Below, piece by piece: positions 1 through 11,827 of a stretch of 64,000 nucleotides of DNA (positions are counted from its first letter, which is position 1; every line of letters starts with the position of its first letter). Origin of the DNA: Deinandra increscens subsp. villosa (taxonomy: Eukaryota; Streptophyta; Magnoliopsida; Asterales; Asteraceae); assembly GCA_039602395.1 (NCBI GenBank), contig JBCNJP010000006.1, forward strand, positions 17,224,952-17,288,951, read 5' to 3'. The notes below the pieces were generated by a model. That model was not told the origin of the DNA. It saw only the letters and a list, made by a program, of their open reading frames with translations, and did no database searches. The position numbers and the translations under genes are program-made.

Positions 1-2423
1 ATTTATTTATTGTCATTATGTGCAATGTGATTTAAACGCATGATTTAGTATTGATAATAGAATGTAAATTGGCCACTTTTGGTTTCCAGCGAAACTACCG
101 GGCGAAACTGTAGATTCGCTCGGTAGTCGGCTAGACCATTTGACTTGCATGAGTTCAGAGCCAGTTTCGCTTGGCCAGCGAAACTGCCAGCGAAACTAGC
201 TCCTGATATAAAGTCTATTAAACCCTAATTACATCCCATTTGCATCATCTCCACACTAAACACACACACACACTCTCCTGAAACTTCTGGACCAGCTGAG
301 AAATCACCATTTGCTGCTATCATCTCTGTTGGTAGAGACCATCCATCGATCCTAGATCAAATCGTGAGTCCCAAAACCATACTTTATGCATTTTCTATGT
401 GTTTTACTATAGAGCATGCCTAGATCTCCATAGAATCGTTAGATCTTCTGATATAATGCTTAGGAATGCTAGATCTATCATAAAGTCTGTAACTTTACGT
501 TTGAAATCCAACCATATTGAAGATTCATGCTAGTTAGGTCATTTTAGGTTTAAAATGTGCTTTTGGTGATTTGATGATGAAAATCCATGTCTAAAGTGTT
601 AAAGCTTACTGTTTTATGTTGGTAAATGATTATGCATGCTAAATATTGAATCACATGAAGTATGGAAGCTGTTAGATTGATTTTTAGGCTGATTTATGTG
701 TTTTTCGCGACCAGCGAAACTGAGCTGTTCTCTGGGCGAAACTATGCAGCGAAACTGTATAGATATTCATCCACCGATACTATATGGCGAAACTATAGTG
801 TCGCCCGCGAAACTAAGTAGACCTGCTCGAACGAAACTACCGAGCGAATCAACCTGAACGAATGTTCAAACCAGTTTCGAGCGAAGCTAGGCTAGCGAAA
901 CTGCGCCAGCAGTTTCGGGCGAAACTAGCTAGCGAAACTGTGTCATCGGGTAAATCCCTAGCGAAAGTGCTGCCCGTGCACCTAGCGAAACTATGTAGCG
1001 ACACTAGGTAGCGAAACTATGATCTGACCATAACCCGACTTGTGCAACTTGTTTGAATGTTATGCTATGACTTACATGATTATGCAATAATGAAACATGC
1101 CTTGATTTCTGAATTATATGAACCCTTGTTATGATCAACCATCGGTGTCGTGTGTCGGTATGTCGTGTCATAGTTCCAACGTGCTATGTTATGGGCCATA
1201 GTGACGTTAAGTTAGATATTAGACACAAAACTAATACTTAAGGCCTAAACGTGTTTCTAGGTCTTCATTAAGCAAACAAATACTTGGGTTATTTAACAAG
1301 CGTAGCTGAGCAACCTAAGGTGAGTTTCACTAACCCTTAAATTGTGAGCCCATTAGGGTCGCAATGAAATTACTAAACGGAAAATAACGCTGACACTTTG
1401 AGATATTGCCAAATGGGATATCTACTATGGAAGTTGGAGTGCTTTATGGGAAGCACTTGCAACTGTCCATCCTTGGGGTTTCAAATGAAATCCGGAATAA
1501 CTGTTTGATACTTAAACTCTTTTTAGGGTTTCAAATGAAACCCAGAATAAACGATTTTTAAATATGGCTAGTGTAGGTTAAAGTCTAAACCAAATGATAT
1601 CACATGATTTCTAAGGATGCCTTGAAAACTTAAAAGTCCTCAACAATTTAGTACCATTAATTTGTGAAGCGAGGGGATGTTGGGTAGATCTACTGAGGGT
1701 TGACAACCCTGCTCCGCGGTACACAAATGTGTAGCCAACCAGTTGGAGGCCGAACGGAGTACAATATCAGCCTATTTTAGTTGTGGGTCCCACGAGGAAC
1801 ACAACTGGAGGCACAAACCATCGGCAAATGACAAACTCTGTTACGTCAGCTTTGGTACGAACTTCCTTAGTGCATGGAACAACGGATTAGCTACCCGCGA
1901 TATCGGTTGAGCACTTTAACTATACAAAACTAGTACATACCCGATAACGTAGGTTACGGACAATACTTTTACTAAACCACAATACTATGATTATGGGTAT
2001 CATTAATCATTGCTTTTAACAAATAAACATTCCATAAGTATATGTTGACTCGATTATGATTATGAGACCGGGCCACTGCATGACAAGCCCACCGTGAACT
2101 CACCAACCGTTAGGTTGACACTTGCGTGGTTTAAACTTTTGCAGATCGCTGAGGAGTATCCGGAGCGGGTTGGCATATATAGCACTCGAAGACATTTTTC
2201 TTTTAATTAAATTAAGTTGGGAATTTTAAACAATGATTTGTAAAGCACGTGGTTAGTGCTAAGACTATATTTCTTTCCGTTGCGTATCTTGAGATCTTAT
2301 TTTATGAAATATATTTGAACTAACTCTGATTCGTTTAGTACTTGTAACTAATGGTTGTAGTCCTGGTTTGCTCGCACCCCTTAACGGTATAAACTCCGTT
2401 AGTGGTAAATTGGGGGTGTGACA
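1..2423 (+). mobile_element. Gypsy LTR (solo or 3' LTR), left end outside the window
   Basis: It matches the four LTRs at 44450-60503 from about position 25 of their sequence to the end, including the terminal TGTGACA. No primer binding site follows, so it is a solo LTR or a 3' LTR. It lies in the copia-derived tandem array. The next 5 bases, ACATA (2424-2428), also occur in the array's CACATAGAATA sequence, so they are the probable right target duplication; the left copy is off the window. It carries the same GCGAAACT motif clusters (about 160-205 and 710-1020) but differs from the other LTRs at many sites, so it is a separate, older insertion. Confidence 0.85.
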
Positions 2424-4637
2424 ACATAAATTAACCTGCAATTTCAGAAGACAGAAACGCGACTTTCCTTTTCTTTTGAAAATTATTTTAATCTTGGCGT
2501 AAAATTTCTATTCGAGAATCCAAGATATAGTTTTGAATTCATAATTTTGTATCTTGTATCGATCGGTCGAAAACAAATTAGAAACAAAATCTTTTTGAGT
2601 TTTTGAAACTTTAAATCAAAAGACACTGAAAATCTTTTTGATTTTTCTAAATTTAAGCTAAAACACACCTAAAATCTTTTTTGCAATTTTCCAGATGTGA
2701 AACATAAATGCAATACTGAATAAGACACTATTTTTGTCTTTTGCGAGAAAGATCACAACTTGGGATCATATTGGACACTCAGTTTCACACAGTTAACAGA
2801 GATAAGAATGACAGAACTAACTGAGCTCTCTCTAACACGAACTATTTATACTTACCATTAACTACATCGTACCAATCAACGTACCATTGGTACGTTGACT
2901 CCATACCATCTGGTACGGACCTTGGTACGTACAACCTAAGACTCACTCAAACAGCTCTGATATGGATACAATACAAGTGACACAAGGTAGCATAGGAATA
3001 TGCTCTAACAAACTCCCCCTTAACGTGTAATGTATCTATCTATCTATCTATCCAACTAAACTTTAGTCTCTAATCTTCAGCATTGCTGCATCTGATCTTC
3101 AACTTGGAATCTAGTCAGAAATAGATCTTGCATGGCTGGATCATTCTTGAACACTCTTTGAGCTCCAAGATTCACTCGTGAAAGATACTTCATACTCCCC
3201 CTTTCACCATGCTTGAGTCTTGTCACATAGAATAACCTGCAATTTCAGAAGACTGAAACGCGGCTTTCCCTATTTTTATAAAATTAATTTAATCTTGGCG
3301 CAAAACTTCTATTCGAGAATCCAAGATATAGTTTTGAAATCATAATTTTGTATCTTGTATCGATTGGTCGAAAACAAATTAGAAACAAAATCTTTATAAG
3401 TTTTTGAAACTATAAATCAAAAGACACTGAAAATCTTTTTGATTTTTCTAATTTATGCTAAAACACACCTAAAATCTTTTTGCAACTTTCCAGATATGAT
3501 ACATAAATGCAATATTAAATCAGACACTATTTTTGTCTTTTGGGAGAAAGATCACAACTTGGGATCATATTGGACACTCAGTTTCGCATAGTTAACAAAG
3601 ATAAGAATTAAAGAAATAACTGAGCTCTCTCTAACACGAACTATTTATACTTACCATTAAGTATAGTGTACCAATCAACGTACCATTGGTACGTTAACTC
3701 CATACCAACTGGTACAGACCTTCGTACGTACACCCTAAGACTCACTCAAACAGCCCTGATCTAGATACAATACACGAGACACAAGGTAGCATAGAAATAT
3801 GCTCTAACAAACTCCCCCTTAACGAGTAGTGTATCTATCTATCTATCTATCTATCTATCCAACTAAACTTCAGTCTCCAATCTTCAGCATTGCTGCATTT
3901 GATCTTCAACTTGAAATCTTGTCAGAAATAGAGCTTGCATGGCTGGATCATTCTTGAACACTCTTTGAGCTCCAAGATTCACTCATGAAAGATACTTCAT
4001 ACTCCCCCTTTCACCATGCTTGAGTCTTGTCACATAGAATAACCTGCAATTTCAGAAGACTGAAACGCGGGTTTCCTTTTTTTTGAAAATTAATTTAATC
4101 TTGGCGCAAAACTTCTATTCGAGAATCCAAGATATAGTTTTGAAATCATAATTTTGTATCTTGTATCGATCGGTCGAATACAAATTAGAAACAAAATCTT
4201 TTTAAGTTTTTGAAACTATAAATCAAAAGACACTGAAAATCTTTTTGATTTTTCTAATTTAAGCTAAAACACACCTAAAATCTTTTTGCAACTTTCCATA
4301 TATGATACATAAATGCAATACTAAATCAGACACTATTTTTGTCTTTTGCGAGAAAGATCACAACTTGGGATCATATTGGACAATCAGTTTCGCACAGTTA
4401 ACAAAGATAAGAATTAAAGAAATAACTGAGCTCTCTCTAACACGAACTATTTATACTTACCATTAAGTACAGTGTACCAATCAACGTACCATTGGTACGT
4501 TGACTCCATACCAACTGGTACGGACCTTGGTACGTACACCCTAAGACTCACTCAAACAGCTCTGATCTAGATACAATACACGAGACACAAGGTAGCATAG
4601 AAATATGCTCTAACAAACTCCCCCTTAATGAGTAGTG

Positions 4638-4688
<51 letters not shown>

Positions 4689-4689
4689 A

Positions 4690-4725
<36 letters not shown>

Positions 4726-5354
4726 CAACTAAACTTCAGTCTCCAATCTTCAGCATTGCTGCATTTGATCTTCAACTTGAAATCTTGTCAGAAATAGAGC
4801 TTGCATGGCTGGATCATTCTTGAACACTCATTGAGCTCCAAGAGTCACTTGTGAAAGATACTTCATACTCCCCCTTTCACGAGTCTTGTCACATAGAATA
4901 ACCTGCAATTTCCGAACACAGAAACGTGGCTTTCCTTTTCTTTTGAAAATGAATTTAATCTTGGCGTCGAGAATCTAAGATATAGTTTTGAAATCATAAT
5001 TTTGTATCTTGTATCGATCGGCCTAAAACAAATTAGAAACAAAATCTTTTTGAGTTTTTAAACTATAAATCAAAAGACACTGAAAATCGTTTTGATTTTT
5101 CTAAATTTATGCTAAAACTCACCTAAAATCTTTTTGCAACTTTCCAGATATGATACATAAATGCAATACTAAATCAGACACTATTTATGTCTTTTGCGAG
5201 AAAGATCACAACTTGGAATCATATTGGACACTCAGTTTCACACAGGTAACAAAGATAAGAATGACAGAACTAAGTGATCTCTCTCTAACACGAACTATTT
5301 ATACTTACATTTAAGTACAACGTACCAATCAACGTACCATTGGTACGTTGACTC
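2424..5354 (-). repeat. LTR-derived tandem array, left block (about 3.7 units)
   Basis: Units of about 800 bp start at the AACCTGCAATTTCAG landmark at 2433, 3234, 4041 and 4900. Spacing is 801, 807 and 859; the last is longer because of an expanded TATC microsatellite. Read on the minus strand, each unit holds 3' non-coding retrotransposon DNA, a purine tract (AAGGGGGAG), then the first 236 bp or so of an LTR starting TGTTAGAGCATATTCC with a TATAAATAG box. The block stops inside a unit at 5354, where element A begins. It is the continuation of 21709-27399. Confidence 0.9.
4639..4724. repeat. (TATC)n microsatellite in a tandem unit
   Basis: About 21 TATC copies with one TATATATC interruption. 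Every unit of the array has this microsatellite just before the purine tract, usually with 4-7 copies. Here it is expanded, which accounts for the longer unit. Confidence 0.95.
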
Positions 5355-5570
5355 ATTGAAGATTTCATCTGGAATCATGCTGAGAGGTTGAATTTCCAAA
5401 ACTTCTCCAGCTTCAAGGGATTCCTCAGTAACAATCACACCACTTCTGCTACTTGGATCAGTAGCCAGGGTGTTTGCATAGAATTCTCGAAAAGCAGTTC
5501 TTCCAAGATCCAGAAATTCACTTTCAACGTGTAAGTGTTTCAGCTGTTCAGAGATCTCAGATACACCAGC
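5355..5570 (-). pseudogene. ORF3 continuation after a frameshift, cut at the array junction
   Basis: The minus strand stays open in a different frame from about 5570 down to 5355. Its composition matches ORF3 (acidic, Glu/Leu-rich). The end at 5355 coincides with the junction to the tandem array, so the true C-terminus is lost. Confidence 0.5.
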
Positions 5571-7846
5571 TTCATCATAACAATGCTTATTGGCTGTTGT
5601 ACTGGAGGAGCCAACTGGAGTTGCAATGAATCTTCAGGAATGACGGGAGGTTCATTAGGTTCACCCATGGTTAAAGCAAGTACCTCTCCCAAAGATGATT
5701 GATTTGCTTCAAATGCAGTCCTTGAGAATTTTGGTAGTTTGATATTCTCAGGAAGCGGCACTAAGCTTATTACAGATTGATAAATTTCCTCTTCCTCTTC
5801 ATCGTTCAGTTCATCATTCAGAAAAGCATCACCAAAGGAAATGTCAACATCAGGTTCGGAAGATTCGTTGTCATCTGATTGAAAATCAGCAAGATGAGTA
5901 TCATCTATATCTTGTTCCGTGACAATGGCAAGAGTTATTGTATCAGAAGCTTTGCCAGGCAGGCTAGGACTTGGTTCTTTATTTTCTTGAGTGTCTTCTG
6001 TTGTGGGAGGTTGATCCAGCATCTGATCGTCACCTTGGTTACCACTTCCATTACCTCCAGCTTCATCACCATTGGTACCGGTAGTTTGATTGTCTCTGAG
6101 AGCTTCAGCCAATAGCTTTTTCAACCTTTCGATTTCTTCAGCTTGCTCTTTTATTTTCTCATTGGCTTTGAGGAGCTCTTGATCTTTTTCTTTTATTCTG
6201 TCAAGTGCATCCTTAAGCTTGTCGTCAGAGGAAATGTTAGAGACATCAGGATTTTGCCTCATGACCACTTCTTGAGCAGGAGCTGTTGAGATGAGCTGAG
6301 TCTCAATTTGTGAGACCGGTTCCAAGTTTGTGGTGTTGATGTCAGCAGAGGCATCAACTGCATGGACTGTGGCTTCTGCGGTGGTGACAGGAGTAGATTG
6401 AGTAGCAGCATCAGTTCCAGATCCAGGAATTGGCCCTCGTCTTATTTCAAGCTTTTTCCTTTCCTGAGCATACTTTGATCTAGACACTCTATTGTAGTGT
6501 GGTTTAATATGACCATCAAACATAAATGATGCTGAATCTGTTTCACGTGAATCAGATTTTGAGTTATTTGGTGAGAGGTCATCTTGTGTCGTCCTTGACT
6601 TTATTTTCTTCAGCTTCTTTTGACTTGAAGCTTCAGGTCGTTCACTAACTTTAGCTTTTTCTCTTGTTTTCAATTTCTTCTGTTTGGGACCCCTAGCATC
6701 AGAACTGGTGGAGTCGGAACCAGATTCTGATCCAGGTTGGAATCTTGACCCAGATTCAGGTTTGGATACAGAGTTATTAGATTTATTTTCACCATCATTT
6801 CCAGACTTATCTGCTTCACTATCAGATCCTTCCTCTTCATCTTCTGAATTATCTGAATCAGCAGAATCTCTGGATGGTGCCCTGTTTTCTGGTTCTGATT
6901 GCACGGGATCATCATGAATTGGAGAGTTGACTGGATGAACATCTTGTAGATTTGCTTCATTATTCTCAGGTTCGGCAGCATTGACATCTACCATATCAGC
7001 ATCAGCATCATTATTTTCTTGATCTTCATCCATGTCGTCATCGACATCAATTCCCTCTATCATGTTTGGGAAAAACGGTATTTCGGGTCCATCGTACTGA
7101 CCTATCTGGTAGCGGGTGTAAGAACCGGACATCATTCTCCTAGGAACCAAGTATGGTTCTGTCTTTTGCAAATTCGGGTAGAAGCGATCAAGAATGGCTT
7201 GAATGAATCTCGGGTACATCAAGAACTTCTCTGATTTCCTTGTTGGATGCAAATTGTAATTCATCCAGTTAATTATTTGTCTTGAGAGGTTGAAACCAGC
7301 ACCGGATGCTAAACCATGCAGTGCCCAGGCAGTTTCTTCCACAAAGTCATCAGTTCCAGACTTTCTTTGAGCGAAAGCAGAAATGAAGAAAGTGATGATG
7401 CACCTCCAATTTTCTGGGAATAATGTCTTCTTTATCTTAGGATTTGTAGCCATGGAGAGATTTCCTTGATAACCCATCATTCGGATCGTGTCTTGCCATT
7501 CGTTCTTTGGAAAGGAATCAGGGCAGAGTGCATCATTTAGCTGCAGCACTTCTCGGACTCTTTCCTCAGTTATTTCAACATAAACATCTTGAATTCTTGA
7601 TCTGATGGATTTGGAACCATTATCAGCAACGAATGTGCTTGCATTGTTCCAGAAATCATTTATTATACCCGCGCTGATGACAGGCTCAAGTTGAATGCCA
7701 GTGATCCAATTCGAGTTCTCTAGAATTCTGAAGGCCTGTTCATAACGACCTGCATCTGTCCAGTTTCTGTTAATTTCACAAAATTGATTGTGTGACTTTG
7801 AGAAATCCAGAGGGGCATTGGCTGCTCTTTCCACTCTGGGAGGCAT
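5540..7846 (-). CDS. ORF3 of element A: large acidic coiled-coil protein (env-position ORF), 3' truncated
   Basis: It encodes about 768 residues from the ATG at 7846; the frame is open a little further upstream, but only from a GTG. Residues 15-240 are a globular region ending in a KFLMYPRFIQ-type motif. It resembles ORFs carried by many plant LTR elements and sometimes annotated as 'putative plant transposon protein'. Residues 265-295 and 645-695 are strongly acidic, 300-480 are Ser/Asp/Lys-rich, and 540-590 form a predicted coiled coil (heptads of L/I with K/E). I see no signal peptide or membrane segment, so an envelope role is not supported. The ATG directly follows a 3' splice site (TTATGTGCAG). 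Coding potential continues at 5355-5570 in another frame, which suggests one frameshift before the deletion breakpoint. Function is unknown; the position between pol and the 3' LTR is that of Sirevirus env-like genes. Confidence 0.7.
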   Translation of the reverse strand: MPPRVERAANAPLDFSKSHNQFCEINRNWTDAGRYEQAFRILENSNWITGIQLEPVISAGIINDFWNNASTFVADNGSKSIRSRIQDVYVEITEERVREVLQLNDALCPDSFPKNEWQDTIRMMGYQGNLSMATNPKIKKTLFPENWRCIITFFISAFAQRKSGTDDFVEETAWALHGLASGAGFNLSRQIINWMNYNLHPTRKSEKFLMYPRFIQAILDRFYPNLQKTEPYLVPRRMMSGSYTRYQIGQYDGPEIPFFPNMIEGIDVDDDMDEDQENNDADADMVDVNAAEPENNEANLQDVHPVNSPIHDDPVQSEPENRAPSRDSADSDNSEDEEEGSDSEADKSGNDGENKSNNSVSKPESGSRFQPGSESGSDSTSSDARGPKQKKLKTREKAKVSERPEASSQKKLKKIKSRTTQDDLSPNNSKSDSRETDSASFMFDGHIKPHYNRVSRSKYAQERKKLEIRRGPIPGSGTDAATQSTPVTTAEATVHAVDASADINTTNLEPVSQIETQLISTAPAQEVVMRQNPDVSNISSDDKLKDALDRIKEKDQELLKANEKIKEQAEEIERLKKLLAEALRDNQTTGTNGDEAGGNGSGNQGDDQMLDQPPTTEDTQENKEPSPSLPGKASDTITLAIVTEQDIDDTHLADFQSDDNESSEPDVDISFGDAFLNDELNDEEEEEIYQSVISLVPLPENIKLPKFSRTAFEANQSSLGEVLALTMGEPNEPPVIPEDSLQLQLAPPVQQPISIVMMKLVYLRSLNS

Positions 7847-10321
7847 CTGCACATAAGAAATAACATGATCACATCAAATTTGACAAGTCAAGTGAATGTC
7901 GTATCACACTAAATTCGTGATAGTGACAGAGCTTTTCAATTTTCTTACAAAGATATGAAAGAAATTTACTTAATACATAGACTCAAATTTCTTCAAAACT
8001 AATCAATTTTGGCATTACAGAATATATCAGTAGAATTTACCCAAATTCCAGTAATTTCCCGTGAAATTCTAAATTTTATTTAAAGAGATGACTTTGGTGA
8101 AGGATTTTGACCCAAAAATTCCGTTTGATGTTTATTTGATGAAAAACACACGTAATGGCAAATTATGATAGAATTTTGAGAACTTGTGCAAAAGTTCACT
8201 AAAATGAGTGGACTCTCGTTAAATGGTCACAATTTGACTCAAAAGACTCAACAACCTTTAGAAGGAATCAAGAAGTGATTCCCCCTAAACTTGTGCTTTT
8301 CACAATTTGAAATTATTGATTTTGAAATCAAACAGAATTCTTGTATCATGATCCCCTTTTTCTGTATGATTTGAGCAGTTTGAGACACTTACAAACACAT
8401 ATATTCTATTTAACTACTTATGCATTCATAAGAAGTCAAATGATGAAACAGAATACATGTATGAAGTTTCTACATGCTTAACTCACATTAACCAAATCAA
8501 TTTAAAGTCACGTAAGGAACAAGAAGCATTCAATATCAAACATGAGCATCAACTTCAAGGTCAGAAACAAATAGGATCATTCAGCCCTAAATTTTAACCT
8601 TGTCAGCAGTTATTTCCTTGTAAGTAAGATATTAGCTTCAATAGTTCCTAACCTAACGATTTATTCAGAATAAAAGATAAAGAATCATAAAACAATGACT
8701 AATATGCATGTCATTTCATTAAATCAAGCATGTTTGTAAATCATGCATAATTTCAGAATTTCAATATGCAAAGTCATATTCCATGATATTTATTGAGTTT
8801 AAGAACAAAATACAAGAAGGCAATCTTCCTGAATAGACAGAAATCAAGCATCCAACACATTATTATAGATCAGAAGACATACCTCAAGGAAGATCTAAAT
8901 TTAGCAAAGATCTAATTGAGAAATGTCAGGAAATCAACAGGTTCAAAGCTTGATCCTGTTTGTGATCAATCATACATTGATTAGGAATTTTGACTAATGT
9001 AATTCAAGTTGATTCAAAAAGTTTAATGAATTGCCCCTGTGTAGCTCAATAATTGCATCTCAAAGATTGCCGAGAAATCATGAAACATACCTCTTTGATG
9101 ATCTAAATTGAGCTAAGATCAATGAGAGACAAGAAGATCTTGTGATGTTTCTGGACAGAATCTGTTATTAAATCAGGCAAAATTTGTTAAGCAAAAATTG
9201 ATAGCCACACACAGCCAAAATAGGATCAGATTCATTAAACAGGAGTGAAATACACCAGATTTGACTTAAAAAGTCAACTATGCAAGTATTTATCAAAAAC
9301 CAAGTCAAGACAAGTCAAGCAATGCAGATTTAACCTATATTAAGTTCAAACCTATGTTAGACAAGTTAAAGTCCTGAACTTGACTTATTTTAACAAATTA
9401 GATTGCATATCCAGTGAATTTCAATTTGAGAAGGAGAAAACCAGTAAAATGGTCATAAGTAGCCTTTATGTTGCATTATTTGGTCAATTTTATTTAAAGC
9501 AACATGAAAGCGACCAATGTTACCGTTTCACATCAAAGGTTTCATTTCTCAAGTTATATGAGTCAAAAGACTCTTATTAAAATGATTTTAGACCTTTTAA
9601 AGTCCAAAATGGGTCAAACTAGTAAATTTTGAAATTTTGAAGCTATTGAAGCCCGGATTGCATTTAGAGGCAACCAAAAGCAACACATTGATGTTTTGAA
9701 ACATCCATGACCAAGACATCTCATTATCCAATCCATCACTTTCTTGTTCCAAAATTCATCCAAACTAGAGAGAGGAGCACAGAGTTATTATCAATACCCA
9801 TATCATGATCAATTTCAAAATAATAGCATAACACTGGGAGAAATTTCAATCAATCAACGGGTTAATGTCACTGTAATCTAACTCTAATTTGTTTGAACCA
9901 AAACAACACAGCATATGAATCCTAACTCTCATTTTATTTTTAGTTCACGGCCCTGTTCTTAAAAAAAATTTCCAGATGAACATCAATTTTATTTAAGTGA
10001 AAACCTATTGCCTAGACTTGATTCATTCACAATGAGCAATCCTAAGCAACAACTGTTTTATTGAGATGTCAAGAATCCCATAAGCAATTTCCATAACCAT
10101 CCCCTGTTCTTGGTTCACAAACGAGTGGGAATGTAGAAACATTTACCTTAAAGAAGCTTGAAGGTGTGGTTTAATCACAAGAGGAGATGAAAGATACTGT
10201 GTAAACATCAATCAAAAACAAGCAATAAGAACCCACATCGAATTCAAGAACCGTCGGCCAAAAACTTTCACACCCGAAATCAAAACTCTATGTTAACCTA
10301 GAAATTGATTGAGAGACTAAC
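7847..10321 (-). other. Spliced 5' leader of ORF3: introns and small non-coding exons
   Basis: Consensus splice signals line up on the minus strand. Donor CAG|GTTAGT at 10321; acceptor TTTACACAG before a 50-bp exon (10196-10147); donor AAG|GTAAAT; acceptor TTTAATAACAG before a 71-bp exon (9161-9091); donor GAG|GTATGT; acceptor CACAAACAG before a 73-bp exon (8955-8883); donor GAG|GTATGT; acceptor TTATGTGCAG directly before the ORF3 ATG (7846). Introns would be 125, 985, 135 and 1036 bp. No long ORF lies here. All of this is prediction by eye; RNA evidence is needed. Confidence 0.55.
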
Positions 10322-10510
10322 CTGATGGTGCTTAGAGGGTGTGTGAATCAACCCTAGAGGCACGAAAGACAGAATACGGTTGCCGGAGTGAGGTTCGGTG
10401 GAGAAGGGGATGGTAGTCGGAGGTTCGCCGAGATAGAGAGAGCGGGTCTGTGAGTGTTTGTGTTTGAATGAAGAAAAATGAATTCTAAATTTCCCTTTTT
10501 ATTAGACAGG
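10322..10510 (-). promoter_or_regulatory. Predicted promoter and first exon of ORF3
   Basis: On the minus strand a TATA-like CTAATAAAAAGGG (10505-10493) is followed about 30 bp later by a CATTCAAACAC stretch suited to initiation. Then comes a CT-rich leader (CTCTCTCTATCTCGGCG, about 10445-10425) of the kind common in plant 5' UTRs, ending at the CAG|GTTAGT donor at 10322/10321. The composition is GC-richer than the surroundings. The start site itself is inferred. Confidence 0.45.
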
Positions 10511-10975
10511 CGAGGTCACCAAAGAAACTTAGGGTTTTAATTTTATTAGCAGACCGAGATCGCCAATAAGGATGCAGGGTTTAGGCGAGATCGCCAAGCG
10601 TAAAGAGGCGAAGTCGCCAGGAGGATGTTCGGTCATGGTGAGATCGCCAAAGGAAAGCCTGAGATCGCCAAGGCTTTGTTGCCTTTGGCGAGATCGCCAA
10701 GTAGGAAAGGCGAAGTCGCCAAGTCACTTTGGTTTTGGCGAGATCGCCAAGGATGATTATGGATTTAAAAAAATGCCTATGTGTTCTCCAAATAGCCAAG
10801 GGTAAAATCTGTTTAAGGCGAGATCGCCAAGCCTTTAGGCGAGGTCGCCAAGGTGTAACCTTGGTTTAATTTTATGAAAAACACTCAAGTGTGTTGCTAG
10901 ATCGCCAAACAGAAGTTTGGTGAAGGCGAGATCGCCAAGACCATTTTCTTTTAGCGAGATCGCCAACAGCAGCAG
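10506..10975 (-). repeat. GATCGCC motif array upstream of the ORF3 promoter
   Basis: About 13 copies of GARRTCGCCAAG (plus strand), often extended to the near-palindrome GGCGAGATCGCC, sit directly upstream of the predicted promoter. All point the same way. The same motif, in the same direction and also upstream of a TATA box, fills 21115-21340 of this element's LTR. Open frames on both strands here are by-products of the repeat. Confidence 0.85.
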
Positions 10976-11827
10976 ATCAACATAATTTAAAATTTTTATG
11001 AAAACTTTCTGGTTTAAGAGTCATTGACAACCAAAATGAGAACATTCGAAGTAAAAGCATTAACAATTCTCAAATGAGAACAAGTGATTTGCAAATAACT
11101 ATAAATGAACTCATAAAGGGCATTTTGGGAATAATTAAGATTTCTAAGTGCAAAACATGATAAAGACACCATATTGACTCAGAACTTTTAAAATTCACAA
11201 ACATGACCAAAAAAACCTTATTGAAACAAAACAACTTGAGTCAGACTAGCCCAAACTTACCAAAACGGTTGATTTTGACTTAAAACAGCAAATGAACCTC
11301 AAATTTCTCAATTTTTTGACAAATTTATCACAAACTTGAAGTTTTTAAGCACAAAGCACCCAAATTCACCTTTTATGCCAAATTTGGTTATATCAAAGCA
11401 TAGTGCTTTCATTTGCACCGTTAAATTCTTATTTTCTGGTAATTTCCAGTAATTTGCTTAATTTTGCATATTTTTGCTCGGTAGTGGTTGGACTATGTTA
11501 GGAATCAAACCGGTCAATTACGTGATCATAGACACTTACAAATCAAATTCCCTTTCAGATTCAGTAACCTAAGTCAGATTGTCGGTATTGTTGTCCACTT
11601 AAGCTCAAGCAAGGCAATTTTCAGCAAAATCACTGTGATGTCATTTATCATGTTTTAGTTTTGATTTAATGACAATTGTGTTGACTTTTTAATCCACAAA
11701 GTCAAACAGTTATCCTAGCTTTGTCTATTTAGCACTTCAGTCAAGCACAACACACATATGGAATTTCTTCCCCCTATTTCTTTAGAGGTAAGTACTGATT
11801 TCAAAATGGATAAATATTTTTGTTTCA
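10976..11827. other. Non-coding internal DNA of element A
   Basis: AT-rich sequence between pol and the motif array. I see no ORF, repeat or RNA signature beyond short A/T runs. Confidence 0.6.

Noticed and set aside
4635..4823. 62-codon ORF rich in Tyr-Leu-Ser-Ile
   Set aside because: It is the translation of the TATC microsatellite; no coding meaning.
5540..7846. Envelope glycoprotein
   Set aside because: The position fits an env-like ORF, but there is no signal peptide, membrane segment or cysteine pattern. Described only as an ORF of unknown role.
10572..10805. Overlapping ORFs on both strands
   Set aside because: Both come from the GATCGCC motif array, whose period keeps frames open by chance. 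The same applies to 21110-21334.
10322..10975. Second LTR of element A
   Set aside because: It shares the motif array with the LTR, but not the TGTCAGG/TTCTTACA ends, the TATAAATAG context or the remaining sequence.
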